Shown here in pieces: positions 1-8,046 of a DNA stretch of 64,000 nt. The notes beneath the pieces were generated by a model that was given only the letters and a program-made list of their open reading frames with translations, had not been told where the DNA came from and searched no databases. The first letter of the stretch is position 1; the number at the start of each line of letters is the position of its first letter. The stretch comes from Aquabacterium commune (GTDB taxonomy: Bacteria; Pseudomonadota; Gammaproteobacteria; Burkholderiales; Burkholderiaceae_C), in the NCBI RefSeq assembly GCF_004362855.1, contig NZ_SNXW01000008.1, positions 124,001-188,000 on the forward strand. The letters run 5' to 3'. Position numbers and translations under genes: made by a program.

Positions 1-87
1 GAGGTCAAGGGCGCCGTCACCAGCACGAACACCGTGACCGCCACCCGCATCGAGGTCAAGGCACGCACCGTGCCCACCGCGAACTGA
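1..87 (+). CDS. C-terminal fragment of an unknown protein (possibly DUF5666-like)
   Basis: Only the last 28 residues are present, ending at TGA 85-87. The visible part is a beta-strand-like, Thr/Val-rich segment in which an EVKxxV...ATRIEVKA pattern occurs, so the dipeptide-rich strand EVK appears twice. This resembles the repeated beta-barrel strands of DUF5666-type envelope proteins, but the fragment is too short for a firm assignment. The gene runs off the left edge. A rho-independent terminator follows about 55 bp downstream, so this is the last gene of its transcription unit. Confidence 0.55.
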   Translation, partial: EVKGAVTSTNTVTATRIEVKARTVPTAN

Positions 88-143
88 GTCTCCCTGAACC
101 CGAGCAGATCCTCCCTGAGGTCGGGCCTTCGGGCTCGGCATTT

Positions 144-169
144 GGCGCCCTCTGGGGCGCCTTTTTTTT
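144..169 (+). terminator. rho-independent terminator
   Basis: An inverted repeat GGCGCC / GGCGCC (144-149 and 156-161) with a short loop is followed directly by a run of eight or nine T residues (162-169). It sits just after the partial gene ending at 87 and before the DUF1345 gene, so it should end transcription of the former. Confidence 0.85.
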
Positions 170-183
170 GGGCATGATGGGGT

Positions 184-891
184 GTGTTCCTCTTTGCCGG
201 CGTCCTGGTCGGCCTGTTTGCCATGTCCATGCCCGCGCCTTGGGTCCGTGCCCTGCGCCATCGACCGCGCTTGTTGGCCGCGGCCGCAGTGGGGCTGTCG
301 GTTGGGGGCACCGTGCCCTACCTGATGCCGTGCAGCGAGGTGACGCGCTGGTTGATGGGCTGGAATGCGGGCGCCCTGGCCTACCTCGTGCTGGTCGGGG
401 TGATGATGGCGCGCTCCAGCAGCGAGTGCATGCGCCGCCGTGCCCTCACGCAAGACGATGGCGCCGTCACCATCCTGGCTTTCGTCGTCATGGCGGCCTT
501 GGCCAGCCTGGGCGCCATCGTGGCCGAACTGGGGCTGGCGCGCGATGAACACGGCCTGGCCAAGCACTTGCACATCGGCCTGGCGGCGGTGACGGTGGTG
601 TCGTCGTGGACGTTCACACAGGTGATGTTCGCGCTGCACTACGCGCACGAGTTCTACCGCGCACAACAGCGCGGCTTGCCCGGCGGCTTGACCTTCCCCG
701 ACACCACGCAGCCCGGCTACCTCGACTTCGTTTATGCCGCCGCCATCATCGGGACATCGGCGCAAACCGCCGATGTGTCTTTCAGCAGCTCGGGCATGCG
801 CCGCGTCGGCCTGGTCCACTCGGTGCTGGCCTTCCTTTTCAACACGACCTTGCTGGCGCTCATGGTGAACGTTGGCGCCAACCTGATCTGA
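184..891 (+). CDS. DUF1345 family integral membrane protein
   Basis: Up to 235 residues with about five hydrophobic segments and the family-typical features: an N-terminal basic stretch with RHRPRLL, a central HIGLAAVTVVSSWTFTQ helix, the HYAHEFY motif, and an FSSSGMRR segment before the last helix. The family is of unknown function. The first possible start is GTG at 184; an ATG at 223 gives MSMPAPWVRALRHRPRLL, which fits the usual N-terminus of the family better, so the true start may be 223. The next gene begins one base after the stop, suggesting that the two are translationally coupled. Confidence 0.8.
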   Translation: MFLFAGVLVGLFAMSMPAPWVRALRHRPRLLAAAAVGLSVGGTVPYLMPCSEVTRWLMGWNAGALAYLVLVGVMMARSSSECMRRRALTQDDGAVTILAFVVMAALASLGAIVAELGLARDEHGLAKHLHIGLAAVTVVSSWTFTQVMFALHYAHEFYRAQQRGLPGGLTFPDTTQPGYLDFVYAAAIIGTSAQTADVSFSSSGMRRVGLVHSVLAFLFNTTLLALMVNVGANLI

Positions 892-892
892 G

Positions 893-3505
893 GTGCCTGT
901 GGACACGTCATCGCCGCAGGGACTGAGTCAGGCCGAGGCCCGCGCGCGGCTGCAGGCGCACGGCTTCAACGAGCTGCCGCAGGCCCGACGGCGCAGCGTC
1001 TGGCGCATGGCCGCCGAGGTGCTGCGCGAGCCGATGTTGCAGCTGCTGCTGGCCGCGGGCGGCATCTACCTGCTGCTGGGCGACCGCGGTGAAGCGATGA
1101 TGCTGATGACCTTCGTGGCGCTCACCATCGGCATCTCGCTGCACCAGGAGCGCCGCACCGAGCGCGTGCTCGAAGCCCTGCGCGACCTCAGCAGCCCGCG
1201 TGCGCTGGTGCTGCGCGATGGCCAGCGCTGCCGCATCGCTGGGCGCGAGGTGGTGCCCGGCGACTGGCTGGTGCTGGCCGAGGGCGACCGCGTTCCGGCC
1301 GATGCGGTGGTGCGCGAGGCGCAGGCGCTGCAGGCCGACGAGTCCCTGTTGACGGGGGAGTCGGTGCCGGTGCGCAAGGCCGCGAGCGGCGAGGCGGTGT
1401 CGTCCGCAAGCTGGGCCGCGGTGCGACCCGGTGGCGACGACCTGCCCATGGTGTTCGCCGGCTCGCTGGTGGTGGGTGGCCACGGCCTGGCCGAGGTGGT
1501 GGCCACCGGTGCGCGCAGCCAGATGGGCGCCATCGGCCAGGCCTTGCAGGCCATGGAGGCCATGCCCTCGGCCTTGCAGCGCCAGACGCGGCAGATGGTG
1601 CGCCTGTTCGCCGTGCTGGGGCTGGGCCTGAGCGCCCTGGTCATTGCCCTGCACGGGTGCTTGCGCGGCGATTGGCTGGCCGCGGTGCTCAACGGCATCA
1701 CCCTGGCGATGTCGATGTTGCCGCAGGAGTTCCCGCTCATCCTCACCGTGTTCATGGCGATGGGGGCGTGGCGCTTGTCGGCCGTGCGCGTGCTGGTGCG
1801 CCGTGCCAGCGCCATCGAAACGCTGGGCGCGGCCACCGTGCTGTGCACCGACAAGACGGGCACGCTCACGCTCAACCGCATGGCCGTGGCCGAGTTGTGC
1901 GTGGCCGGGCAGACCTGGCGGGTCACGCACAGCCTGCCCGAGGCCTTCCACCCGCTGCTGGAGTACGGCGTGCTGGCCAGCCAGACCGAGCCGCTGGACC
2001 CGATGGAGCAGGCCCTGTGGCGCCTGGCCCGCGAGCAGCTGCCCGAGCCCGAGCGCACCCACATGCAGACCCACCTGCACCCCGACTGGCGCCTGGCGCG
2101 CGAGTACGCCCTGAGCCCCGAGCTGCTGGCGATGTCGCACGTGTGGGCGCAACCGGGGCACCGCCAGCACCTGATCGCGGCCAAGGGCGCTCCCGAGGCC
2201 GTCGCCGATCTCTGCCACCTGCCCGAGGCCTTGCGCGCCGAGTGGCGGCAGCAGGCCGAGGCCATGGCCGCGCGCGGCCTGCGGGTGCTGGGTGTGGCGC
2301 AGGCCCGCCACGAGGGCCCTGCGCCCGGCGAGCCCTGGCCGGCCATCCAGCACGACTACGACTTTGAGTTCCTGGGCCTGATCGGTTGGCTCGACCCGCT
2401 GCGTCCGGGCGTGCAAGCGGCGGTGGCGCGTTGCCGCGAGGCCGGCATCCGCGTGGCCATGGTCACGGGCGACCACCCGGCCACCGCCTTGGCCATCGCC
2501 GAGCAGGCGGGCATCGACGTGCGCGCTGGCGCCTTGCGGGGCGAGGCGCTGGAAGGCCTGTCGGATGCCGACCTGGCCCTGCGCGTGCGCGACACCCATG
2601 TCTTCGCGCGCGTCATGCCCGAGCAGAAGCTGCGCATCGTGCGGGCCTTGCAGGCCAGCGGTGAGATCGTCGCCATGACGGGCGATGGCGTCAACGACGC
2701 GCCTTCGCTCAAAGCGGCCGACATCGGCGTGGCCATGGGCGCGCGCGGCACCGACGTGGCCCGCGAGGCGGCGTCGCTGGTGCTGCTCGACGACGACTTC
2801 CAGGCCATCGCCCAGGCCGTGCACCTGGGCCGACGCATCAACGACAACCTGCGCAAGGCCATGGCCTTCGTGCTGGCCGTGCACGTGCCGATTGCCGGGT
2901 TGACGCTGTGGCCCTTGCTGGCGGGCTGGCCTCTGTTGTTCATGCCGGTGCACATCGCCTTCCTGGAGCTCATCATCGACCCGGTGTGCTCGGTGGTGTT
3001 CGAGGCCGAAGCCGCCGAGCCCGACGCCATGCGGAGGCCGCCGCGGCGACCCGGTGCGCCGCTGATCGACCGCGCGCAGGTGCTCTGGAGCTTGCTGCAA
3101 GGCGCGGTGGTGCTGGCGTGCGTGGGCGGCTGGTACGCTTGGTTGCTCTCGCCCGATGCCGGCGCGCAGGCGTGGCTGGGCGCGCTGGACGAGGCTCAGT
3201 CGCGCACCGCGGGCTTCGTGGCGCTGGTGGTGGCCGATGTGGCGCTGATCTTGAGCAACCGCACGCTCACCCAGCCCGTGTGGGTGGCGCTGGGGCGGGC
3301 CAATGGCGCGCTGTGGCGCATGTTGCTGGCCACCGGCGTGGTGCTGGGCGGCATCCTGCTGTGGGCACCGCTGCGCGGGCTGTTCCACTTCGGGCCGCTG
3401 TCGGCCCCGGTGCTGGGCGGCGCGGTGGCGGTGGGGGTGGCCTGCCTGCTGCTGCTGGAGCTGCTGAAGGCGGTTCGGGCTGCGGCGGCCCCGCGCGCGG
3501 CGTGA
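893..3505 (+). CDS. P-type cation-transporting ATPase (P2-like)
   Basis: 870 residues with the complete P-type ATPase signature set: actuator motif TGES at residues 154-157, phosphorylation motif DKTGTLT with Asp320, and hinge TGDGVNDAP at 596-604. An N-terminal cation-ATPase domain precedes two transmembrane helices, and the C-terminus has the four-helix cation ATPase C domain. The helix before the phosphorylation site carries PQEFP in place of the PEGLP of classical Ca2+ pumps, which places it in a bacterial subfamily whose ion is not settled. Start is GTG (893, or GTG at 899), one base after the DUF1345 stop. Transported ion is unknown; a divalent cation or proton is possible. Confidence 0.9.
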   Translation: MPVDTSSPQGLSQAEARARLQAHGFNELPQARRRSVWRMAAEVLREPMLQLLLAAGGIYLLLGDRGEAMMLMTFVALTIGISLHQERRTERVLEALRDLSSPRALVLRDGQRCRIAGREVVPGDWLVLAEGDRVPADAVVREAQALQADESLLTGESVPVRKAASGEAVSSASWAAVRPGGDDLPMVFAGSLVVGGHGLAEVVATGARSQMGAIGQALQAMEAMPSALQRQTRQMVRLFAVLGLGLSALVIALHGCLRGDWLAAVLNGITLAMSMLPQEFPLILTVFMAMGAWRLSAVRVLVRRASAIETLGAATVLCTDKTGTLTLNRMAVAELCVAGQTWRVTHSLPEAFHPLLEYGVLASQTEPLDPMEQALWRLAREQLPEPERTHMQTHLHPDWRLAREYALSPELLAMSHVWAQPGHRQHLIAAKGAPEAVADLCHLPEALRAEWRQQAEAMAARGLRVLGVAQARHEGPAPGEPWPAIQHDYDFEFLGLIGWLDPLRPGVQAAVARCREAGIRVAMVTGDHPATALAIAEQAGIDVRAGALRGEALEGLSDADLALRVRDTHVFARVMPEQKLRIVRALQASGEIVAMTGDGVNDAPSLKAADIGVAMGARGTDVAREAASLVLLDDDFQAIAQAVHLGRRINDNLRKAMAFVLAVHVPIAGLTLWPLLAGWPLLFMPVHIAFLELIIDPVCSVVFEAEAAEPDAMRRPPRRPGAPLIDRAQVLWSLLQGAVVLACVGGWYAWLLSPDAGAQAWLGALDEAQSRTAGFVALVVADVALILSNRTLTQPVWVALGRANGALWRMLLATGVVLGGILLWAPLRGLFHFGPLSAPVLGGAVAVGVACLLLLELLKAVRAAAAPRAA

Positions 3506-3529
3506 TGGGCCCTCGGCCCAGCCTCAGCC

Positions 3530-4222
3530 TCAGTAGCGGTAGCTGATGCCGATGCTGGCCTGCGGCAGCACGCGCACCTTGGCGACGTTGTCGCGCAGCT
3601 CGCCGGTTTTCACGTCGATGTCGTTCTGCGTGAGGATGCCGGGGTAGTTCTCCAGCAGGTTCTGGTGCACGCTGAGCTTGGCGCGCCCGATGGACACGCC
3701 CACATCGGCGATGAAGCCCCAGCCGGCTTCGCGCGCCTGGTGGCCCCAGCCCAGCCCGAAGTAGGGCGTGATGCGCGGGATTTTCACCGTCGCATCGAAG
3801 CGGTCGTTGGCGGTGGGCGTGATGGTCGTCTGGTTGAACGTGACCGAGGTGTTGCCGTCGAAGCGTGTCTTCAGGGTCAAGGCCGTGTCGTTGATCGTCA
3901 GGCCTGTGGTGAAGCGGAAGCGCCCGCCGAACGGGAAGTAGTCGCCGAACAAACCGATGCGGTTGTACTTGAACTTGACGCTGTAGGGGATGCCCGATTC
4001 CGTGCGGCTGCGGGTGAACGAGCCGGTCGTGCCCGCGTCCACACGCAGGCCCAGGTGTGGGTTCACCGTGTGCGCATAGCCCACCACGACGCCCGGCAGG
4101 CCCACGCTGCCATAGACCTCACCGGCGAGGCTGGCGGGCGCCCAGGTCAGGCAGGCCAGGCTGAAGCCGCTCAGTGCCAGCAGGGACGACAGGGGCAGAG
4201 ATGTGGGCGCACGACGTGCCAT
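3530..4222 (-). CDS. putative outer-membrane beta-barrel protein
   Basis: 230 residues from the chosen start (MARRAPTS...). A signal peptide with a basic N-region, a hydrophobic core (LALSGFSLACL) and a likely cleavage after ASLA is followed by alternating hydrophobic/polar strands rich in Gly, Thr and aromatic residues. The protein ends in SYRY, and a C-terminal aromatic residue is typical of BAM substrates. I do not recognise a named family; the overall look is of an eight-stranded OmpA/OmpW-like barrel of unknown function. An in-frame upstream start at 4270 would add 16 residues before the signal peptide and is less likely. Convergent with the P-type ATPase gene. Confidence 0.7.
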   Translation of the reverse strand: MARRAPTSLPLSSLLALSGFSLACLTWAPASLAGEVYGSVGLPGVVVGYAHTVNPHLGLRVDAGTTGSFTRSRTESGIPYSVKFKYNRIGLFGDYFPFGGRFRFTTGLTINDTALTLKTRFDGNTSVTFNQTTITPTANDRFDATVKIPRITPYFGLGWGHQAREAGWGFIADVGVSIGRAKLSVHQNLLENYPGILTQNDIDVKTGELRDNVAKVRVLPQASIGISYRY

Positions 4223-4357
4223 GGCAAAGCTCCGGATCAGGACGGTGGGGCCTTGACTGTAGGAGCGCACCGTGTCACGCCAAAGGCCAATGAGTGACCT
4301 GAGGCGGGGGCTGTTCGTCGTTTGGGGCCGCCTGGGGAATGCTGGCCCCCGACCGTT

Positions 4358-4618
4358 TCAGCGCTTGCGCGGCGGCGGGGGCATGCCCGGTCCGCGGCCT
4401 TCGATGTGGCGGAAGGTGATGCGGCCCTTGCTCAGATCGTAGGGCGACAGCTCCAGCGACACCTTGTCGCCGGCCAGGATGCGGATGTGGTTCTTGCGCA
4501 TCTTGCCGCCCGAGTAGGCGATCAGGGTGTGGCCGTTGTCCAGGGTCACGCGAAAGCGGGAATCGGGCAAGACTTCGTCCACCTTGCCTTGCATTTCAAT
4601 CAGGTCTTCTTTGGACAA
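4358..4618 (-). CDS. infA: translation initiation factor IF-1
   Basis: 86 residues beginning [19 protein letters not shown] and continuing through [29 protein letters not shown] and [11 protein letters not shown]: the single S1-type OB fold of IF-1, which binds the A site of the 30S subunit during initiation. The tail after HIEGRG is Pro-rich ([10 protein letters not shown]), as in the longer betaproteobacterial IF-1. No ATG is placed where the family starts. A TTG at 4616-4618, preceded by AAGGAAG at a spacing of 5-6 nt, gives the expected N-terminus. A GTGGGG-ACAA-CCCCAC hairpin (4675-4690) lies in the upstream leader. Confidence 0.93.
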   Translation of the reverse strand: MSKEDLIEMQGKVDEVLPDSRFRVTLDNGHTLIAYSGGKMRKNHIRILAGDKVSLELSPYDLSKGRITFRHIEGRGPGMPPPPRKR

Positions 4619-4674
4619 GGGGGCTTCCTTGAGTGTGTTGGGGAAGGGGGGTTGAACACAGATTTGTCCTGCTT

Positions 4675-4690
4675 GTGGGGACAACCCCAC
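4675..4690. other. perfect hairpin in the infA/oxidoreductase divergent region
   Basis: GTGGGG (4675-4680), loop ACAA, CCCCAC (4685-4690). It lies about 57 bp upstream of the infA TTG start and 89 bp upstream of the divergent oxidoreductase start. No T-run follows on either strand, so it is not a terminator. It could be a leader structure of infA or an operator; neither is shown by the sequence. Confidence 0.4.
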
Positions 4691-4778
4691 AGTGTAGCGC
4701 GGGGTGCAAGAAAGCGCCAGCGTCTGCAGGGCCATCCCAAATCTCGGAAGATGGCTTCCTTGCCCAGGAGCCCCCCCC

Positions 4779-5813
4779 ATGAAAGCCATCGCCTACCGCC
4801 AGGCCCACACCCTCGCCGACGCCCCCGGGCTGGAGGACGTCACCCTGCCGGACCCCGTGCCCCAGGGGCGCGACCTGCTCGTCGAGGTGCGCGCCATCTC
4901 CGTCAACCCGGTGGACACCAAGGTGCGCCGCAGCACCAGCGCACCCGAAGGCGGCTGGCAGGTGCTGGGCTGGGATGCGGCCGGCGTGGTGCGCGCGGTG
5001 GGGCCGGAGGTCACGGCTTTCCGAGTCGGCGACCGGGTCTGGTACGCGGGCGACATCACCCGACCGGGCACGAACGCCGAGCTTCACCTGGTGGGCGAGC
5101 GCCTTGTCGGGCCGATGCCGCAGACGCTGGACTTCGCTCAGGCCGCGGCCCTGCCACTGACCGCCATCACCGCCTGGGAGCTGCTGTTCGACCGCCTCGG
5201 CCTGACCGCCGGCGAAGCTTTCGCGCCGCAGAGCCTGCTCATCGTTGGCGCGGCCGGCGGGGTGGGGTCGGTGCTGACGCAGCTGGCGCGGCAGCTCACC
5301 CGCGCCACCGTCATCGGCACGGCCTCGCGCCCCGAAACCCAGGCCTGGGTGCGCGAGCTCGGCGCCCACCACGTCATCGACCACACGCGCCTGCTGGCCG
5401 AAGAGCTGCAGCGCATCGGTGTGCCGCAGGTCACGCACATCGCCAGCCTGACGCAGACCGACCAGCACTTCGCGCAGTGCGCCGAGGCCATCGCGCCGCA
5501 AGGCCGCATCGCCCTGATCGACGACCCGGCGCCCATCGACGTGCGCTTGCTCAAGCGCAAGAGCGTGTCGCTGCACTGGGAGCTGATGTTCACGCGCTCC
5601 CTGTTCCAGACCGAGGACATGGCCGAGCAGCGCCGGCTGCTGACCGAGGTGTCCCGGCTGGTGGACGCGGGCACCCTGCGCAGCACCGTGGCCGAGCACT
5701 TCGGTGCCATCAACGCGGCCAACCTGCGGCGTGCCCACGCCCTGATCGAGTCAGGACAGGCGCGCGGCAAAGTCGTGCTCGAAGGCTTCGCGCAGGACGA
5801 AACCCCACGCTGA
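4779..5813 (+). CDS. zinc-binding alcohol dehydrogenase family protein / quinone oxidoreductase
   Basis: 344 residues of the medium-chain dehydrogenase/reductase superfamily. An N-terminal GroES-like domain ([16 protein letters not shown]) is followed by a Rossmann domain with the nucleotide-binding loop [12 protein letters not shown]. The Cys/His ligands of zinc alcohol dehydrogenases are absent, so it is a zinc-free quinone-oxidoreductase-like member, probably NADPH-dependent. Start ATG 4779 opens at the family N-terminus MKAIAYRQ; an AGGAG lies close upstream. Its stop is 17 bp from the xth remnant at 5831, which preserves the ancestral convergent arrangement of this gene with xth. Physiological substrate unknown. 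Confidence 0.87.
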   Translation: MKAIAYRQAHTLADAPGLEDVTLPDPVPQGRDLLVEVRAISVNPVDTKVRRSTSAPEGGWQVLGWDAAGVVRAVGPEVTAFRVGDRVWYAGDITRPGTNAELHLVGERLVGPMPQTLDFAQAAALPLTAITAWELLFDRLGLTAGEAFAPQSLLIVGAAGGVGSVLTQLARQLTRATVIGTASRPETQAWVRELGAHHVIDHTRLLAEELQRIGVPQVTHIASLTQTDQHFAQCAEAIAPQGRIALIDDPAPIDVRLLKRKSVSLHWELMFTRSLFQTEDMAEQRRLLTEVSRLVDAGTLRSTVAEHFGAINAANLRRAHALIESGQARGKVVLEGFAQDETPR

Positions 5814-5830
5814 GCCTCGCCCCACTGTCG

Positions 5831-5945
5831 TCATAGGCTGAACTCGTAATCGATCGTCAGCGGCGCATGGTCGCTGAATCACTGGTCCTTGAAGACGCTG
5901 GCGGCTTTGGCCGTGGCCGCCAGGCCGGGTGTGGCCAGGTGGTAG
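5831..5945 (-). pseudogene. remnant of the 3' end of xth (exonuclease III)
   Basis: 115 bp that match 9896-10010, the last 37 codons plus stop of the intact xth gene, at 110 of 115 positions. In the xth frame three of the five differences are synonymous, one is a missense (Ala266 to Glu) and one turns Trp254 (TGG) into TGA at 5879-5881. The match stops abruptly at 5945/5946. The left edge is the normal stop codon and adjoins the end of the oxidoreductase gene. It is the displaced 3' end of xth, left behind when the 5.95-9.9 kb cassette entered. Confidence 0.9.
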
Positions 5946-6127
5946 CCCATCCGGCAAATGACCCACATTCAGATGACGTCTGTCGGCCCTGACTGGACTT
6001 TCAGTTTCTTGATCTTGTCGCCCCCAAGCGGTCATCCAAGCCTATGCCATTGCGCTTGATGGCTTCTCCCCAGCCATCCCGGCATGCTTGCATGCGTTGC
6101 AGTGCTGGTGCCACTTCGCAAAGGATG
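5946..6127. other. cassette left end, no convincing gene
   Basis: Sequence between the xth remnant and the cassette promoter. Short open frames exist on the minus strand (for example 6001-6201), but they have no ribosome binding site and no recognisable protein, and they cross the promoter of the operon. No integrase, inverted terminal repeat or tRNA is visible. Confidence 0.5.
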
Positions 6128-6155
6128 TTGACAGGCGAATTCAAATGAATACAAT
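6128..6155 (+). promoter_or_regulatory. sigma-70 promoter of the PspA/flotillin operon
   Basis: TTGACA (6128-6133), a perfect -35 box, and TACAAT (6150-6155), one mismatch from the -10 consensus, are separated by 16 bp. The stretch is much more AT-rich than its surroundings. Transcription should begin near 6162, giving a leader of about 28 nt before the ATG at 6190, which has AAGGTGA as ribosome binding site at 6177-6183. Confidence 0.8.
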
Positions 6156-6170
6156 CGAATTCAATCGAAT
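6139..6170 (+). promoter_or_regulatory. candidate operator: palindrome plus tandem repeat over the promoter
   Basis: ATTCA-AA-TGAAT (6139-6150) is an inverted repeat filling the -35/-10 spacer. CAATCGAAT occurs twice with a 10-bp period (6152-6160 and 6162-6170), covering the -10 box and the start site. Repeats spaced by one helical turn are the usual target of ribbon-helix-helix repressors, and the first gene of the operon looks like one. Autoregulation is an inference. Confidence 0.5.
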
Positions 6171-6189
6171 AAAACCAAGGTGACCCGCC

Positions 6190-6699
6190 ATGGTTGCTCA
6201 CGCACCCGCCACTTCAATGGAGCCGCTCTCGGCCCGAATTCCGAGCGACCTCTACCTCTGGCTCGCTCAACTCCAAGTCGAAGGTGCCACCACGAACAGC
6301 GATAAGCTGCGAGTCCTGCTCGGGCAGCTCAAGCGGCAGCACGATGGTGAGCTCGACTACGTTGCCGCACACGCCTGGGCCCGCGATCTGATGCGCCGGT
6401 TGCGCGAATCGCTTGTCCGTACCGAGGGGCGAACTGGCAAGCAATCCGAAGTGGTGAACTTGTTGCTCGACCACCTGACTTCCACGCTGGCCCTGGTGGT
6501 GAGCCAGGCACCGGCCAGCGAAGGCGACGCCACCAAGTTTGAGGAGGCCTTGGTTCGCCGCGCCTTCGCCCTGTGTGAAACCCTGCTGCGCCAAGGCACC
6601 ACGCCGAGCGCGGCAGCTTACGATCCAACCGTTGTTCGGCGCCTGATGGCGCCGACGATCGAACTGGTCATGAACCTGCAAACCTCGAAAGGATCCTGA
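6190..6699 (+). CDS. putative ribbon-helix-helix-like protein, first gene of PspA/flotillin operon
   Basis: 169 residues, family not recognised. Residues about 11-45 (PLSARIPSDLYLWLAQLQ, then a helix ending TTNSDKLRVLLGQL) have the pattern of a ribbon-helix-helix fold: a short basic strand followed by two helices. A second similar segment occurs near RTGKQSEVVNLLLDHL, so the protein may contain two such units or a helical dimerisation region. The remainder is helical. It starts 34 nt after the promoter -10 box and ends one base before the PspA gene. A DNA-binding autoregulator is the most economical role, but it could be an adaptor of PspA. Confidence 0.55.
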   Translation: MVAHAPATSMEPLSARIPSDLYLWLAQLQVEGATTNSDKLRVLLGQLKRQHDGELDYVAAHAWARDLMRRLRESLVRTEGRTGKQSEVVNLLLDHLTSTLALVVSQAPASEGDATKFEEALVRRAFALCETLLRQGTTPSAAAYDPTVVRRLMAPTIELVMNLQTSKGS

Positions 6700-6700
6700 G

Positions 6701-7375
6701 ATGTCCGATACCCTCAAGGCCCGCGTCGGCCGAGTCATTGCAGGCAGCATGCATGCGCTGCTCGATCGAATCGAAGACCAAGCGCCGGAGGCCATGATGG
6801 AGCAATCCATCCGCGAAGCTGACGCAGTCATCGACGACGTCAGGCATGAGCTCGGCGTGGTTTCGGCGAATCGACATCTCTCGCAACAGCACCATGCCAG
6901 CCTGAACAGCCAGCACGCCAAGCTGGCGGCACAGATCGACGATGCCCTCGTGGGCGGCCGCGAGGACCTGGCCCGCGCCGGTGTGGCCCGGCAGCTCGAC
7001 ATCGAAGCGCAACTGCCGGTGCTCGAGACCACGCTCGGCGAGTACACCCGTCAGGAAGGTGAACTGCAGGGCTATGTGGCAGCACTGCTCGCGAAAAAGC
7101 GCGAAATGCAGGAGGCGCTGACCGAGTTTCGCAAGAGCCGCGCAGCGGCAGCGGCTGCGTCCTCGATGGCCGGCGCGGCGGGTGGCACCGCAGCGCATCG
7201 CATCGACGGTGTTGCCGGCGCGTTCGACCGCATCTACGAGCGTCAGACGGGGCTGTCCGGAACGGCACGCGGCAACACTTTGCAGCAAGCTGCCCAACTC
7301 AAAGAGCTCGACGACATGGTGCGCGACAACAAAATTGCCGAGCGCATGGCGCAATTGAAGGCGAACAAGGCATGA
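6701..7375 (+). CDS. PspA/IM30 family protein
   Basis: 224 residues, almost entirely helical coiled coil. It opens MSDTLKARVGRVIAGSMHALLDRIEDQAPEAM-type, the typical PspA/IM30 N-terminus in which an amphipathic helix binds the inner membrane and is followed by P.....-QSIRE. PspA/Vipp1/IM30 proteins are ESCRT-III relatives that polymerise on damaged membranes. The protein resembles E. coli YjfJ more than PspA, and no PspF or PspBC genes are nearby. A short Ala-rich stretch (AAAAAASSMAGAAGG) separates the core from a C-terminal helix. ATGA overlap with the next gene. Confidence 0.85.
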   Translation: MSDTLKARVGRVIAGSMHALLDRIEDQAPEAMMEQSIREADAVIDDVRHELGVVSANRHLSQQHHASLNSQHAKLAAQIDDALVGGREDLARAGVARQLDIEAQLPVLETTLGEYTRQEGELQGYVAALLAKKREMQEALTEFRKSRAAAAAASSMAGAAGGTAAHRIDGVAGAFDRIYERQTGLSGTARGNTLQQAAQLKELDDMVRDNKIAERMAQLKANKA

Positions 7376-7998
7376 GCCTGTTCGCGGCACCGCAGAACCT
7401 GCCTTTTGGCATTGGTTTCGCGCTCATTGTCGGCATCGCCTTGCTCGAAGGGGTGGGCATGCTGGTCTCGATGAGCCCAAGCAATTTTCTGGACGACCTG
7501 CTGCCAGACATCGATGGTGACTCGGGCCTGGACCGCGTGCTGGGCTGGCTGCACGCGGGCAAAGTGCCAGCATTGGTGCTGCTGTTGCTGTTCCTCTGCG
7601 GCTACACGGTGTTTGGGTACAGCCTTCAAGTCGTTGCCAACGGACTGTTCGGCGGCTACCTGCCTGCCTGGTTGGCGGGTCTGCTGGCAGTGCCTGCTGG
7701 CATGGCGACGGTGCGTGGCCTGGGATCGCTGATCGCGCACATCATTCCTCGTGATGAAACGAGCGTGGTCAGCGAGCAGAGTCTCGTCGGCCGGGTGGGG
7801 GTGATCGTCGGTGGCGGCGCTCGCCGTGGTCTGGCCGCGCAGGCGAGGGTGAAAGACAGCCATGGACGATCTCATTACCTGATGGTGGAGCCGGACATCG
7901 ACGACGAGGTCTTCAACGAAGGCACTCAGGTGCTGATCGTCAGGAAGGCGGGCGCTTTTTACCGGTGCATCGCCAACCCACACCCGACACTGATGTGA
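7372..7998 (+). CDS. YqiJ-like membrane protein with OB-fold domain
   Basis: 208 residues. N-terminal half has about three membrane helices (FGIGFALIVGIALLEG; ALVLLLLFLCGYTVFGY; LAGLLAVPAGMATVRGL), followed by IPRDETSVV and a soluble beta-rich domain (VGRVGVIVGG...ARVKDSHGRSHYLMVEP) that ends shortly after VLIVRK. This is the architecture and the IPRD...G...HYL.vEP pattern of E. coli YqiJ, an NfeD-related partner of the flotillin YqiK. It overlaps the PspA gene by four bases (ATGA) and lies 48 bp before the flotillin gene, so the pair is conserved here. Confidence 0.83.
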   Translation: MSLFAAPQNLPFGIGFALIVGIALLEGVGMLVSMSPSNFLDDLLPDIDGDSGLDRVLGWLHAGKVPALVLLLLFLCGYTVFGYSLQVVANGLFGGYLPAWLAGLLAVPAGMATVRGLGSLIAHIIPRDETSVVSEQSLVGRVGVIVGGGARRGLAAQARVKDSHGRSHYLMVEPDIDDEVFNEGTQVLIVRKAGAFYRCIANPHPTLM

Positions 7999-8046
7999 CG
8001 GGCCGGGCCGCCACACCATGAATCAACCTGAGGGAGCAAAGACAAC

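Noticed and set aside
908-3388. Very long open frame on the minus strand opposite the P-type ATPase gene
   Set aside because: It is a GC-skew shadow: the plus frame holds all ATPase motifs, while the minus product is a His/Gln/Arg-rich string with no domain.
5951-5959. CCGGCAAAT at the left junction and again at 9802-9810, as a possible attachment core
   Set aside because: Nine bases shared, but the second copy is about 90 bp inside the right end and the flanks differ, so chance is the simpler explanation.
6001-6201. 66-codon minus-strand frame at the cassette left end
   Set aside because: It covers the operon promoter, has no ribosome binding site, and its product matches nothing I recognise.
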